From NCBI GenBank assembly GCA_051654905.1, contig JBOFYY010000111.1, positions 1 through 64,000 on the forward strand: a stretch of 64,000 nt of DNA. Reading direction: 5' to 3'. The position numbers and the translations under genes were made by a program. A model generated the notes under the pieces. It was not told the origin of the DNA. It saw only the letters and a program-made list of their open reading frames with translations, and searched no databases. Numbering within the stretch: the stretch's first letter is position 1; the number at the start of each line of letters is the position of its first letter. The stretch comes from JBOFIQ01 sp051654905. GTDB taxonomy: Bacteria; Actinomycetota; Actinomycetes; Propionibacteriales; Propionibacteriaceae. Shown one piece after another: positions 16,959-24,978 of the stretch.

Positions 16959-18395
16959 ATGACAGATGCCAATGCTGCCGCCACTGTTGTCGAGCAGCCA
17001 TACGTCTATAACCACCGCGAGTTGGTCGAACCCGACTGGACCCGCTTCCCAGGATGGCGTGATATCACGTCTGCGCAATGGGAAGATGTCCAGTGGCAGC
17101 GCACCAACTGTATAAAAAATGTCACGCAGCTACATAACGTTATGGGAGATCTCCTTGACGATAGTTTCTACGCTGACTTTGAAAAAGATCAGGCAGAACG
17201 AGCAACGATGTCGATGCTGGTTCCGCCACAGATGATTAATACGATGACGCCAGAGTCAGTGCCTAACACCGAAGCTTTCTTAACTGATCCTATTCGTCGT
17301 TACATGATTCCAGTTTTCTCGGATCGGATGACTGAGTTCCCGTCACATCCGATGGCTTCGCGTGATTCGCTACATGAACACGATATGTGGGTTGCTGAAG
17401 GACTTACTCACCGTTATCCCACCAAGGTGCTTGCAGAAATGCTGGCAACCTGCCCACAATACTGTGGTCACTGCACCCGTATGGATCTAGTGGGTAATTC
17501 CACCAACCAGGTCATTAAACTCAAGCTAGCTGGAAAACCAAACGATCGCTTTGAAGCGATGCTGGAATATCTACGTCGTTCACCGCAAGTACGCGACGTT
17601 GTTGTCTCTGGTGGCGACCTAGCAAATATGCCTTGGCCACGAGTGGAAGGTTTTGTCGATCAACTTCTCGATATCGAAAATATCCGTGATATCCGACTTG
17701 CTTCCAAAGCTGTTATCGCGATGCCGCAGCATTGGTACTCTGATGATGTTTTGGCAGGTATGGAACGTATTTGCGCCAAGGCACGTCAGCGCGGTGTCAT
17801 GATTGCGGTTCATACACACGCCAATAATGCTCAGTCAGTAACGCCTCTGGTAGCTCGTGCTTCTAAGAAACTTATTGAGGCTGGAGCTCGTGACGTTCGC
17901 AATCAAGGCGTTCTTATGCGCGGAGTTAATGACTCAGTTCCCCAACTGCTGGATCTATGTTTCTCGCTTCTTGATGGTGCTAACATCACGCCGTACTACT
18001 TCTACATGTGCGACATGATTCCTTTTGCAGAGCATTGGCGAGTTTCTTTGGCCGAAGCCCAGCATTTGCAGCATTCAGTTTTGGGATATCTTCCTGGCTT
18101 CGCAACGCCTCGCATCGTATGTGATGTTCCCTTTGTTGGTAAGCGTTGGGTGCATCAGGTTGATGAATATGACAAGGTCAAAGGCATAAGCTACTGGCGC
18201 AAGAATTACCGTACTGGTATCGAGCTAGATGATGCTGGCGCTATTAACCGTGACTACACCTACTACGATCCGATCTACACGCTGCCCAAAGAAGGCCAGC
18301 AGTGGTGGAAAGCTAACAGCGAAGACAATATGGATTCGCAGCTTGCGTTAGCAGCGGCTTCTCGTCAAGCTAGCGTTGATCGAGCTGAATCATAG
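16959..18395 (+). CDS. kamA: Lysine 2,3-aminomutase (divergent PLP loop)
   Basis: A 478-residue radical SAM protein of the KamA family. The [4Fe-4S] cluster motif is CPQYCGHC (Cys165, Cys169, Cys172), followed by TRMD. The substrate-binding aspartates of LAM are matched by the Asp in FYMCDM and by the Asp in CDVPFVGK. The classical PLP loop DAPGGGGK is here DVPFVGK, one residue shorter but still with a Lys. The expected reaction is L-lysine to L-beta-lysine, the first step before KamDE. The N- and C-terminal extensions make it longer than clostridial LAM (~416). AAAGGA precedes the ATG by eight bases. The divergent kdd operon supports the role; other KamA-family substrates are possible. Confidence 0.88.
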   Translation: MTDANAAATVVEQPYVYNHRELVEPDWTRFPGWRDITSAQWEDVQWQRTNCIKNVTQLHNVMGDLLDDSFYADFEKDQAERATMSMLVPPQMINTMTPESVPNTEAFLTDPIRRYMIPVFSDRMTEFPSHPMASRDSLHEHDMWVAEGLTHRYPTKVLAEMLATCPQYCGHCTRMDLVGNSTNQVIKLKLAGKPNDRFEAMLEYLRRSPQVRDVVVSGGDLANMPWPRVEGFVDQLLDIENIRDIRLASKAVIAMPQHWYSDDVLAGMERICAKARQRGVMIAVHTHANNAQSVTPLVARASKKLIEAGARDVRNQGVLMRGVNDSVPQLLDLCFSLLDGANITPYYFYMCDMIPFAEHWRVSLAEAQHLQHSVLGYLPGFATPRIVCDVPFVGKRWVHQVDEYDKVKGISYWRKNYRTGIELDDAGAINRDYTYYDPIYTLPKEGQQWWKANSEDNMDSQLALAAASRQASVDRAES

Positions 18396-18421
18396 AGCTA
18401 AGTTATCGCTAGTTAAGACCG

Positions 18422-18453
18422 AAGGTGGGATTGGATAATTCCAATCCCACCTT
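18422..18453. terminator. Terminator between convergent kamA and lrp-type gene
   Basis: A perfect 13-bp stem (18422-18434 with 18441-18453) and 6-base loop, followed by TACTTGTTATT on the plus strand. It separates kamA from the convergent regulator gene. Confidence 0.8.
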
Positions 18454-18479
18454 TACTTGTTATTAAAAACTACTGAGGC

Positions 18480-18926
18480 TTAAACAGTGATTCGATCTTT
18501 AAAGGGAACTGAAAGTACTAATGTGGTGTGAGTACCACAGCCTGCTTTAGTACGAATCTGTGCTAGCAAGGACTCTAGAGCCAGTGGGTTCTCCACTTCG
18601 ACCTTAATAAGAAAACTTGCATCCCCTGCTACCGAATAACAACTAATAACTTCAGGCATCGCAGTCAAAATAGCGACAATCGGCATAGGCTCAGTAGGGT
18701 CGCCAGGCTTTAAAGAGATGAAAGCTGTCAGCATTTTTCCTAGTGCTTCTGGATTGATCTCTGCCCGATAGCCAGTAATGATGCCTCGTTGCTCTAACCG
18801 ACGTACTCGCTGTTGAGCCGCAGAGGTCGATAACCCAGTCTCTCGCCCAATTTCAGTATACGAGATACGTCCGTCCTTGGCGAGCAACCTAAGGATTTGT
18901 CGATCGATGCTTTCCATATGCTCCAT
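18480..18926 (-). CDS. Lrp/AsnC family transcriptional regulator
   Basis: A 148-residue regulator. An N-terminal winged HTH (about 5-55: DRQILRLLAKDGRISYTEIGRETGLSTSAAQQRVRRLE) is joined to a RAM/AsnC ligand-binding domain (70-145) with the VAGDASFLIKVEV strand. Such proteins form octamers and respond to amino acids. It sits directly behind kamA and close to the lysine fermentation genes, so it is the best local candidate for their regulator; this is inference. It is a separate transcript, convergent with kamA. The downstream FemABX-type gene is not overlapping. Confidence 0.93.
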   Translation of the reverse strand: MEHMESIDRQILRLLAKDGRISYTEIGRETGLSTSAAQQRVRRLEQRGIITGYRAEINPEALGKMLTAFISLKPGDPTEPMPIVAILTAMPEVISCYSVAGDASFLIKVEVENPLALESLLAQIRTKAGCGTHTTLVLSVPFKDRITV

Positions 18927-18987
18927 TGTGTCACTAATTGGGGCAGGTGTGTATTAGAGACTTGTTAGCAAGGACACTAACTCAAAC

Positions 18988-20049
18988 TCAGTAAAAACCT
19001 TGTGGCTTAATCCGAGCCCATGCGTTGAAAATACGGCGACCAATTTTTTCCCATAGCTGATAGGTGCGTGGTGATCGAATTAAAACGATGGCTCCCAAAG
19101 AATCGCTGGGCTGTCCAAAGCCTGTTTTGAACTGAACTAAGCCATGTAGTCGATGACTTTCGTCATCGATAAGCCACGACGGCGGCATACCAAACATGTC
19201 ATAGCTAGTGCAGCCTTGTGTTTTAGCCCATTTCATGGCTTCCCATTGCACAAGATATTGCAATCCATTAGCTTCGGGAATTCGTAAGGAGCCGCCATCT
19301 TTATAGAGCGCCCGGTCACCATCTCGCCAAAGGAAAGCCCCCGCAGCAATATCGGCATCTGGACGTGGCCGAGCTAATACAAAAACTCCTTTGCCAGCAG
19401 CAAGCCAGATCCGCCATGTTTTTTCGAAGTAGGTGCGGGTTGGGATCTCTAATCCGGCTCGTTGCGCCATAGTTTCATAGAGATTCCAGAAAACATCAAA
19501 AGCCGACTCATCGGTAACAAATTCGACAGTAGCGCCATCTTTGAGAGTCTTTTTCAATGCGCGGCGAGTGCGTTGTTTGAAACTGGCAAGCAGATCTTCT
19601 TCGCTAGGACGAAGATCAATAAGAACTGTGTGTGCAGCAAGCTGAACATCACCTACTGGGGATAATCCTGGAATGCGTGAACATAGCTCTTCTTTAGCGT
19701 GAGCATCATGAGCAGGCAGCGTCGGTTCCATAACTGTCACAAAAGCTGAGTTAGTACGTAGCTCAGCAACTACGCTGTTGAATTGGCTTTCGTCAGCAAC
19801 GCGCGGCCCCATCGGCGCATACCAATATTCTCCGAATAAGGGCAGCTTACGAACTAGATAGAGACAAGGAACATCACCAGTAGCAGTTTCATGCACTAGA
19901 TACTTAGCTTTCCAGCTGGGAGTCTTCATAGCGGCAAACTCTGGTAGCTGCCAGAAATGTTGATCGCCTGGACGAGCGATCATAAGGTCACTCCAACTAG
20001 CTATTTCTTCTGGTGTTGCTTGACGCACGATAAATCCTCTCTCATTCAT
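18988..20049 (-). CDS. FemABX-type peptidoglycan aminoacyltransferase (lipid II:glycine/alanine transferase family)
   Basis: A 353-residue protein with two GNAT-like halves of the FemABX fold. Recognisable segments are the GEYWYAPMGPRV substrate loop near residue 72, FKQRTRRALKKTLKDG near 158 and YDMFGMPPSW near 289. Relatives add amino acids from aminoacyl-tRNA to the stem peptide to build interpeptide bridges. The amino acid used here cannot be read from sequence. The gene appears monocistronic or read with the YciI gene 30 bp upstream on the same strand. Confidence 0.88.
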   Translation of the reverse strand: MNERGFIVRQATPEEIASWSDLMIARPGDQHFWQLPEFAAMKTPSWKAKYLVHETATGDVPCLYLVRKLPLFGEYWYAPMGPRVADESQFNSVVAELRTNSAFVTVMEPTLPAHDAHAKEELCSRIPGLSPVGDVQLAAHTVLIDLRPSEEDLLASFKQRTRRALKKTLKDGATVEFVTDESAFDVFWNLYETMAQRAGLEIPTRTYFEKTWRIWLAAGKGVFVLARPRPDADIAAGAFLWRDGDRALYKDGGSLRIPEANGLQYLVQWEAMKWAKTQGCTSYDMFGMPPSWLIDDESHRLHGLVQFKTGFGQPSDSLGAIVLIRSPRTYQLWEKIGRRIFNAWARIKPQGFY

Positions 20050-20079
20050 ATGGAGGGTAGCACGGCAAACAGCTAAACC

Positions 20080-20358
20080 TTAGGAGGTAAAAGGAAAGAG
20101 CGTTTGCCACTCCCCTACGACCTGATAGCTGAGAGAATCTGTTGGGTAAGGGTCGTAGCTAAGGTATTCAGCTAGCTCCTGCTCAGAAGCTACTTTGAAA
20201 ATAAGAAGTGCGCCAGAATTATCAGTCAATGGGCCAGCATTGATGACAATACCTTGCTGATGAAGTTGCATCAGCCATTCTCGATGGGCTGGACGAGCAG
20301 CAAGACGCTCCTCATCATGTGCGTGATCATATTTGCTTTGAACTACAAAAATAGCCAT
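20080..20358 (-). CDS. YciI-like protein
   Basis: A 92-residue single-domain protein of the YciI/YCII fold (ferredoxin-like). The family features RPAHREWLMQLHQQG, NAGPL and a DPYPTDSLSYQV segment are present, with a conserved His and Asp pair proposed to be catalytic in this fold. The biochemical function is unknown. It is divergent from the patatin gene and probably cotranscribed with the FemABX gene downstream. Confidence 0.85.
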   Translation of the reverse strand: MAIFVVQSKYDHAHDEERLAARPAHREWLMQLHQQGIVINAGPLTDNSGALLIFKVASEQELAEYLSYDPYPTDSLSYQVVGEWQTLFPFTS

Positions 20359-20445
20359 AGCAATAACATATCTCTTAACTGGCTACCTATATTTAACAAT
20401 CGCATCTACAGTGGATAATGAAGATATCGATGAAGAAGGTGTTTT

Positions 20446-22035
20446 ATGTCACGATCTGGTTGGCTTGAACTACCCAAACTACCTCCACTCGGGCTGCCTG
20501 CTTGGCCGTGGAGTCGCGATGAAACAGTTACAGTTCCCCTCCGCGAAGGACTAGTTCTTTCTGGTGGTGGTGCTCGAGGTAGTTTTGAGATCGGTGCATT
20601 GCTTTATCTTTACGGGAAAACAGATTTTCACCCCACAGCTATCACCGGTACATCGGTAGGATCGATCGTAGCAATGTCGCTTGCGCAATATGCTGAGCGA
20701 GAAGAGCAATATCAAGCGCTGCAGAAACTTGAAAGTATCTGGCGTCAGCTGCAAGACAGCAGCGAAATGTTTGCTCCCCGACAGTGGTATCTCCGCCTAT
20801 TAGCATCAGCTCCGCAAGTTTCTTCATTACTAGATAGCGAAAATACTGCAATTAAACCGCTAATCGATGAAGATGATGATGAGAAAACTAGTGATGATGG
20901 TGTCGGTGTTCGTAGTTGGTTTGGTTGGGGGCCACAACGTAAACGTCCTTCTAAAGAAGATATAGCTGCTGAAGAAGCTAAAGAACCTGGACCTGACCAG
21001 CATTTTCATCCATTACTTGGTTTCGATAATGAAGCTGAAGAACTTGGTGAAGGACAAGGCTGGACAACTCAAGCCTTTATTCAAGCAATGGGAGTACTGC
21101 CAGCACTAGGAAAAGTCAGTAGCGAGATTCCGGCAATTTTATATGGAGCAGAACGTAGCAGATCCATGTATAGGCCAGGAACTATCTTACGTAAACTACT
21201 AGATTCAGAGGTTTTTGAAGCTCCTCGTGTTGCTACTTCAGGTATTGATGTTCGTATTGCAGCCGTATGTCTGGAAACTGGGCAGCTACGCTACATTCGC
21301 CATGACGGAGTCATAGTAGACCGCAATGATGTACCTGTGGGTGGTGAAGAACCAGTTGATCTGGTAATGGCTATGTTAGCTAGTTGTTCAGTTCCAACAG
21401 TATTTACCCCAGTACCACTGGGGTCGTCGCACTATGTCGATGGCGGAGTTCGCGAGAATCTACCAGTTGAGGCATGTGTGGGACATTTAGGTGTTGAAAA
21501 ACCAGTTGTTATTGTCTGTTCTCCTGCCGGATTAGCAACTGATGACAATATCGCTGAAGCTTCTATCTTGGGAATTATGGGTAGGTCAGTCAATATTCTT
21601 TCTGACGAATGTTTGCGCGACGAAGTTGCTTATGCTAGATCTATTGGCGCCGATGTGATCGAGCCAGAAATTGATGTTCACGGCAGTATGACTATTGATC
21701 CAGGATTGATAGCTATCAATATCGATTACGGATGGCTACGTGCTCAAGAAACCATGACTCAAGCTAGCGACGCACTAATAAAGCGACATCGTGAGATCAT
21801 CATGTCTCGGCAACGAGCATGGGCCTTAGAGAATGAACTTTTTGCTCCGGATTCAGCTGCTACTAGTGATAACGTCGAAGCTTTAGCTGACTTAGCAGAA
21901 GCTAAAGCTCGTCTCGCTGCGCTCGTAGCAGGATGCGCTGATGAAACTCTCCCTCATGATGCTAATCAATGGGCGCACCGTTTTGAAAAGCACACTTGGG
22001 AAACACCAGAGCGTCCCACCTGGAAGTTAGGTTAA
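20446..22035 (+). CDS. Patatin-like phospholipase
   Basis: A 529-residue patatin-family acyl hydrolase. It has the oxyanion motif GGGARG (40-45), the nucleophile Ser70 in GTSVG and the catalytic Asp332 in DGG. Between the nucleophile and the rest of the fold there is a ~100-residue, charge-rich insertion (about 140-245, DEDDDEKTSDD and EDIAAEEAKE) that is not part of the core domain. It has no signal peptide. Similar long patatin proteins occur in actinobacteria and are thought to act on membrane lipids. AAGAAGG precedes the ATG. A weak hairpin (22013-22049) spans its stop codon. Confidence 0.88.
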   Translation: MSRSGWLELPKLPPLGLPAWPWSRDETVTVPLREGLVLSGGGARGSFEIGALLYLYGKTDFHPTAITGTSVGSIVAMSLAQYAEREEQYQALQKLESIWRQLQDSSEMFAPRQWYLRLLASAPQVSSLLDSENTAIKPLIDEDDDEKTSDDGVGVRSWFGWGPQRKRPSKEDIAAEEAKEPGPDQHFHPLLGFDNEAEELGEGQGWTTQAFIQAMGVLPALGKVSSEIPAILYGAERSRSMYRPGTILRKLLDSEVFEAPRVATSGIDVRIAAVCLETGQLRYIRHDGVIVDRNDVPVGGEEPVDLVMAMLASCSVPTVFTPVPLGSSHYVDGGVRENLPVEACVGHLGVEKPVVIVCSPAGLATDDNIAEASILGIMGRSVNILSDECLRDEVAYARSIGADVIEPEIDVHGSMTIDPGLIAINIDYGWLRAQETMTQASDALIKRHREIIMSRQRAWALENELFAPDSAATSDNVEALADLAEAKARLAALVAGCADETLPHDANQWAHRFEKHTWETPERPTWKLG

Positions 22036-22049
22036 TTCCTAGGTGGGAC
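22013..22049 (+). terminator. Hairpin at the end of the patatin gene, possible terminator
   Basis: GTCCCACCT (22013-22021) pairs with AGGTGGGAC (22041-22049), extended by GGAA/TTCC after a one-base bulge. It overlaps the last codons of the patatin gene and faces convergent ilvE. No T-run follows, so it may be a weak or factor-assisted terminator. Confidence 0.45.
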
Positions 22050-22064
22050 AGCTTGGGTTATCTG

Positions 22065-23150
22065 TTACTTTCCTACGAGAGTAGTCCAATTATAGGTATC
22101 TGTAACCTGACCATATTGAATATCAAGAAGGTGCTGACGGATAGCTGTAGTACGCGATCCGATAGCGCCGTCAGCTACAGTAACTTCGTCACGTCCAGGA
22201 GCCTTGAAGCCAATTACTGGAGTTACTACTGCGGCAGTTCCACAAGCAAAAACTTCTTGTATGGAACCGTCAGTTACTCGTTCAAATACTTCATCAATAG
22301 AGATACGGCGTTGAATAGGTGTCAAACCATGTTCTGCTGCCAGCGTCAGGATTGAATCTCGAGTAATTCCGTCCAAAATAGTACCCAGAGCTGGGGTTAC
22401 TAGTTCGTTATCGGAAGTGATGAACATGATATTCATAGTTCCGCATTCTTCAACCCAATGGTGTTCGGCGCCATCGAGCCAAATAACTTGGTCGCAACCA
22501 TTTTCATGAGCTTCTTCTGCAGCAATCAGCGAGGCGCCATAGTTGCCACCACACTTAGCATCTCCGGTGCCACCTCTAGCAGCACGAGTGAAGTTCGGGG
22601 TAGCCCAAAGTTTTACTGGATGTGGATAGTACGGCCCTACCGGGGTAGCAACAACACAGAATGTGTAACGTTCGGCGGCACGAACCCCTAGGAAGTTTTC
22701 ATCGGCAATCATAAATGGTCGTAGGTAGAGAGACTGCTCTCCTTGTGCTGCTGGAACCCATTCTTGGTCTACTTCGACCAGCTTCTCAACAACAGCTAGA
22801 AAATCGCTCTCATCGAGTGCTGGCATCGAAAGACGTCGAGCAGATTTAGCAAACCTAGCGGCATTCTTTTCTGGACGAAATAGCCATACTCCATCAGGAC
22901 GACGGTAGGCTTTCATGCCTTCAAAGATTTCTTGGGCGTAATGGAAAACACCATTAGCTGGGTGCATGCGGAACTCAGTGAGTGGACGCACGCAAAGATC
23001 ATGCCAGCCTTTATCGCGAGTCCATGTTCCAAAACCGATGTGATCACTGTAGTGAGCACCAAAGGCAGGCTGACGAATCATGGCGGCACGCTGCTCGGCT
23101 GGAACCGGGTTCGTGCTGAGTTGTACATCGATACGAGTCACGCGCTGCAC
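22065..23150 (-). CDS. ilvE: Branched-chain amino acid aminotransferase
   Basis: A 361-residue class IV (fold type IV) PLP aminotransferase. The lysine of GTGDAKCGGNYGAS is the PLP-binding residue, and the region VEECGTMNIMF and the FACGTAAVVTPV motif are typical of IlvE. It interconverts Leu, Ile and Val with their 2-oxo acids using glutamate/2-oxoglutarate. In this setting it may serve catabolism as much as synthesis. The start is GTG at 23150; a second in-frame GTG lies nine bases on. The upstream deaminase gene ends 25 bp away on the same strand, so cotranscription is likely. Confidence 0.95.
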   Translation of the reverse strand: MQRVTRIDVQLSTNPVPAEQRAAMIRQPAFGAHYSDHIGFGTWTRDKGWHDLCVRPLTEFRMHPANGVFHYAQEIFEGMKAYRRPDGVWLFRPEKNAARFAKSARRLSMPALDESDFLAVVEKLVEVDQEWVPAAQGEQSLYLRPFMIADENFLGVRAAERYTFCVVATPVGPYYPHPVKLWATPNFTRAARGGTGDAKCGGNYGASLIAAEEAHENGCDQVIWLDGAEHHWVEECGTMNIMFITSDNELVTPALGTILDGITRDSILTLAAEHGLTPIQRRISIDEVFERVTDGSIQEVFACGTAAVVTPVIGFKAPGRDEVTVADGAIGSRTTAIRQHLLDIQYGQVTDTYNWTTLVGK

Positions 23151-23175
23151 TCTAGCCCTGTGACTAAGATCACTT

Positions 23176-24201
23176 TCACTGAGGGTCTACTTTAAGCCAT
23201 TCATCAACTTCCAATAGCCACCGCTGCTTGGATTTAGCAGAGGCTAAACTTGCTTTAATTGATGATCTAGCAAGTTCAGCTAACTCGTTATCATTTAGGC
23301 CATGATGCTCTCTAGCTATCTGATACTGATCGTTGAGTCGAGAAAGAAATAGCAACGGATCATCGGCTCCTAATGCCACAGTAGCTCCGGCAGAAATCAA
23401 CTTTCGAAGTGGAACATCTTGTGGATTGGGAAAAACCCCCAACTGCACATTAGATGCCGGGCAAACTTCTAACGAAATACCACGAGAAACAAGATCATCA
23501 AGAACCCGCTGATCTTCTACTGCTCGTACCCCATGTCCTATTCGAGTTGGTTGCAGCCATCGAATTATCTGTTGGATATGTCCAGCGCCCCGTAATTCAC
23601 CACCATGAGGAACACAAGCCAGCCCTGCATTACGGGCAATACGAAACGCGCCTTCCCATTCACTAGTGTTTCCATAACGTTCATCATTGTTGAGTCCAAA
23701 CCCGACTACTTCGCCAGCATTCTCTCCTGCATGACGAGCAGCTAACCGAGCTAGCGTACGAGCTTCTAGCGGATGTCGGATTCGGCTGGCAGCAACAATG
23801 ATGCCAATTTCAATACCAGTATTTTGGGCAGAGATTTGCGCTTGATCCAAAATAATCTCTAAGGCAGCTACGATACCTCCAACGCTAGGTGCATAAGACG
23901 TAGGATCTACTTGAATCTCTAGCCGTCTACTACTTTCAGCTGCATCGTCGGCAACAGCTGCTGCTAATACGGTACGCAACGCTGCTTCACCACGCACTAC
24001 CTTGCGCGCCAAATCATAAGAACGTTGAAATCTCCCCCAACCTCGTTTAGTTGCTGGAACTGATAACGGATCATGATCAATCAACTGTGATGGCAAAACA
24101 ACACCTTGTTGCTGAGCAAGGGTTTCTAGAGTTGCTGTACTCATTGATCCAGTGAAATGCAGATGTATATGAGCTTTAGGCAAGGTAGTGAGATCTCGCA
24201 T
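23176..24201 (-). CDS. Adenosine deaminase-like metal-dependent hydrolase
   Basis: A 341-residue amidohydrolase-fold protein. Metal and catalytic residues of the ADA family are in place: HLH (13-15), PHGGE, IGHG, LEVCPASN and ADDP. The usual NTDDP is GADDP here, and the extra His in the HIHLH stretch is unusual. ADA deaminates adenosine to inosine; adenine, cytokinin-type or other purine specificity cannot be ruled out. The ATG at 24201 was chosen because GAAGGAG precedes it by nine bases; the upstream TTG at 24237 has none. It is divergent from the exonuclease gene, with a dyad at 24223-24244 between them. Confidence 0.85.
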   Translation of the reverse strand: MRDLTTLPKAHIHLHFTGSMSTATLETLAQQQGVVLPSQLIDHDPLSVPATKRGWGRFQRSYDLARKVVRGEAALRTVLAAAVADDAAESSRRLEIQVDPTSYAPSVGGIVAALEIILDQAQISAQNTGIEIGIIVAASRIRHPLEARTLARLAARHAGENAGEVVGFGLNNDERYGNTSEWEGAFRIARNAGLACVPHGGELRGAGHIQQIIRWLQPTRIGHGVRAVEDQRVLDDLVSRGISLEVCPASNVQLGVFPNPQDVPLRKLISAGATVALGADDPLLFLSRLNDQYQIAREHHGLNDNELAELARSSIKASLASAKSKQRWLLEVDEWLKVDPQ

Positions 24202-24222
24202 TATCCAAGCTCCTTCGATATA

Positions 24223-24244
24223 GCTGAGTTTGCTCAAACTTAGC
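24223..24244. promoter_or_regulatory. 22-bp dyad between adenosine deaminase-like and exonuclease genes
   Basis: GCT-G-AGTTTG and CAAACT-T-AGC form an imperfect palindrome with a 2-bp centre (18 of 22 positions symmetric). It lies 22 bp upstream of the deaminase-like ATG in a divergent promoter region, so a repressor site is plausible. The near absence of a loop argues against an RNA hairpin. Confidence 0.4.
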
Positions 24245-24343
24245 GCGTTTAGTCACATTAGATGTCAATATCTCAATACTTTGTCAGTGCTCTTGTCTAT
24301 GCTGAAAGTCGATGACAGCTCTGTCGAAAAGAAAGGAAGCCTC

Positions 24344-24919
24344 ATGGCTTTGGACTTCACTGCTATAGACTTTGAGACTGCAAACTCATTTAGAGGATCT
24401 CCTTGCTCGGTAGGAGTAGTAAAAGTTCGTGACGGCAAAACTGTGGCAGAAGAATATCTTCTAACTAAACCACCGGTTGCTTATGCTCATTTTGATGATT
24501 TTAATGTTGCGCTACATGGCATCAGTGCAGCAACTGTTGCTGTTGCTCCTTCATGGGGAGATACATGGCAGCAGTTAAACGATTTTATTGGTGATGATGT
24601 TCTAGTTGCCCATAATGCTGCATTCGATATGAGTGTTATCCAACGAGCTTGTCAAGCAGATGGCATTACGTTTTCGCCAATAACGTATTTTTGCACGCTA
24701 CAGTTATCTCGCCGGATATTAAATCTTGAGTCGCACTCGCTTCCTTATGTATGCCAAGCCTGCGATGTCTCTTTTCAAAATCACCATAATGCGTTAGCAG
24801 ATGCTCATGCTGCCGCAGCTGTTGCTCTGGCTTTTGCTCAGCTAACAAAGTCAACTAACTGTCATGAATTAGTTACTTCTTGCAGAACACAGTTACGAAC
24901 CATACCCGTACAAAATTGA
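24344..24919 (+). CDS. DEDDh 3'-5' exonuclease (DNA polymerase III epsilon-like)
   Basis: A 191-residue RNase T/DnaQ-fold exonuclease. All five DEDDh residues are visible: Asp9 and Glu11 in IDFETAN, Asp95 in HNAAFD, and His148 with Asp153 in HHNALADAH. It is a stand-alone exonuclease domain without BRCT, UvrC or polymerase parts, so a role in repair or nucleic-acid trimming is more likely than replicative proofreading. The ATG at 24344, preceded by GAAAGGAAG, is preferred over the longer in-frame extension starting at 24230, which would run through the divergent promoter region. Confidence 0.9.
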   Translation: MALDFTAIDFETANSFRGSPCSVGVVKVRDGKTVAEEYLLTKPPVAYAHFDDFNVALHGISAATVAVAPSWGDTWQQLNDFIGDDVLVAHNAAFDMSVIQRACQADGITFSPITYFCTLQLSRRILNLESHSLPYVCQACDVSFQNHHNALADAHAAAAVALAFAQLTKSTNCHELVTSCRTQLRTIPVQN

Positions 24920-24964
24920 AGGTGATTCCCTTGTAGTTGATATGCCAGAGAACCACCTTCAATT
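24914..24964. terminator. Long-stem terminator between exonuclease and permease genes
   Basis: AATTGAAGGTG (24914-24924) and CACCTTCAATT (24954-24964) form a perfect 11-bp stem with a 29-base loop, spanning the exonuclease stop codon. The two flanking genes are convergent. The A/T base of the stem supports a bidirectional terminator, though the loop is long. Confidence 0.5.
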
Positions 24965-24978
24965 ACGAGACTGAGAAA

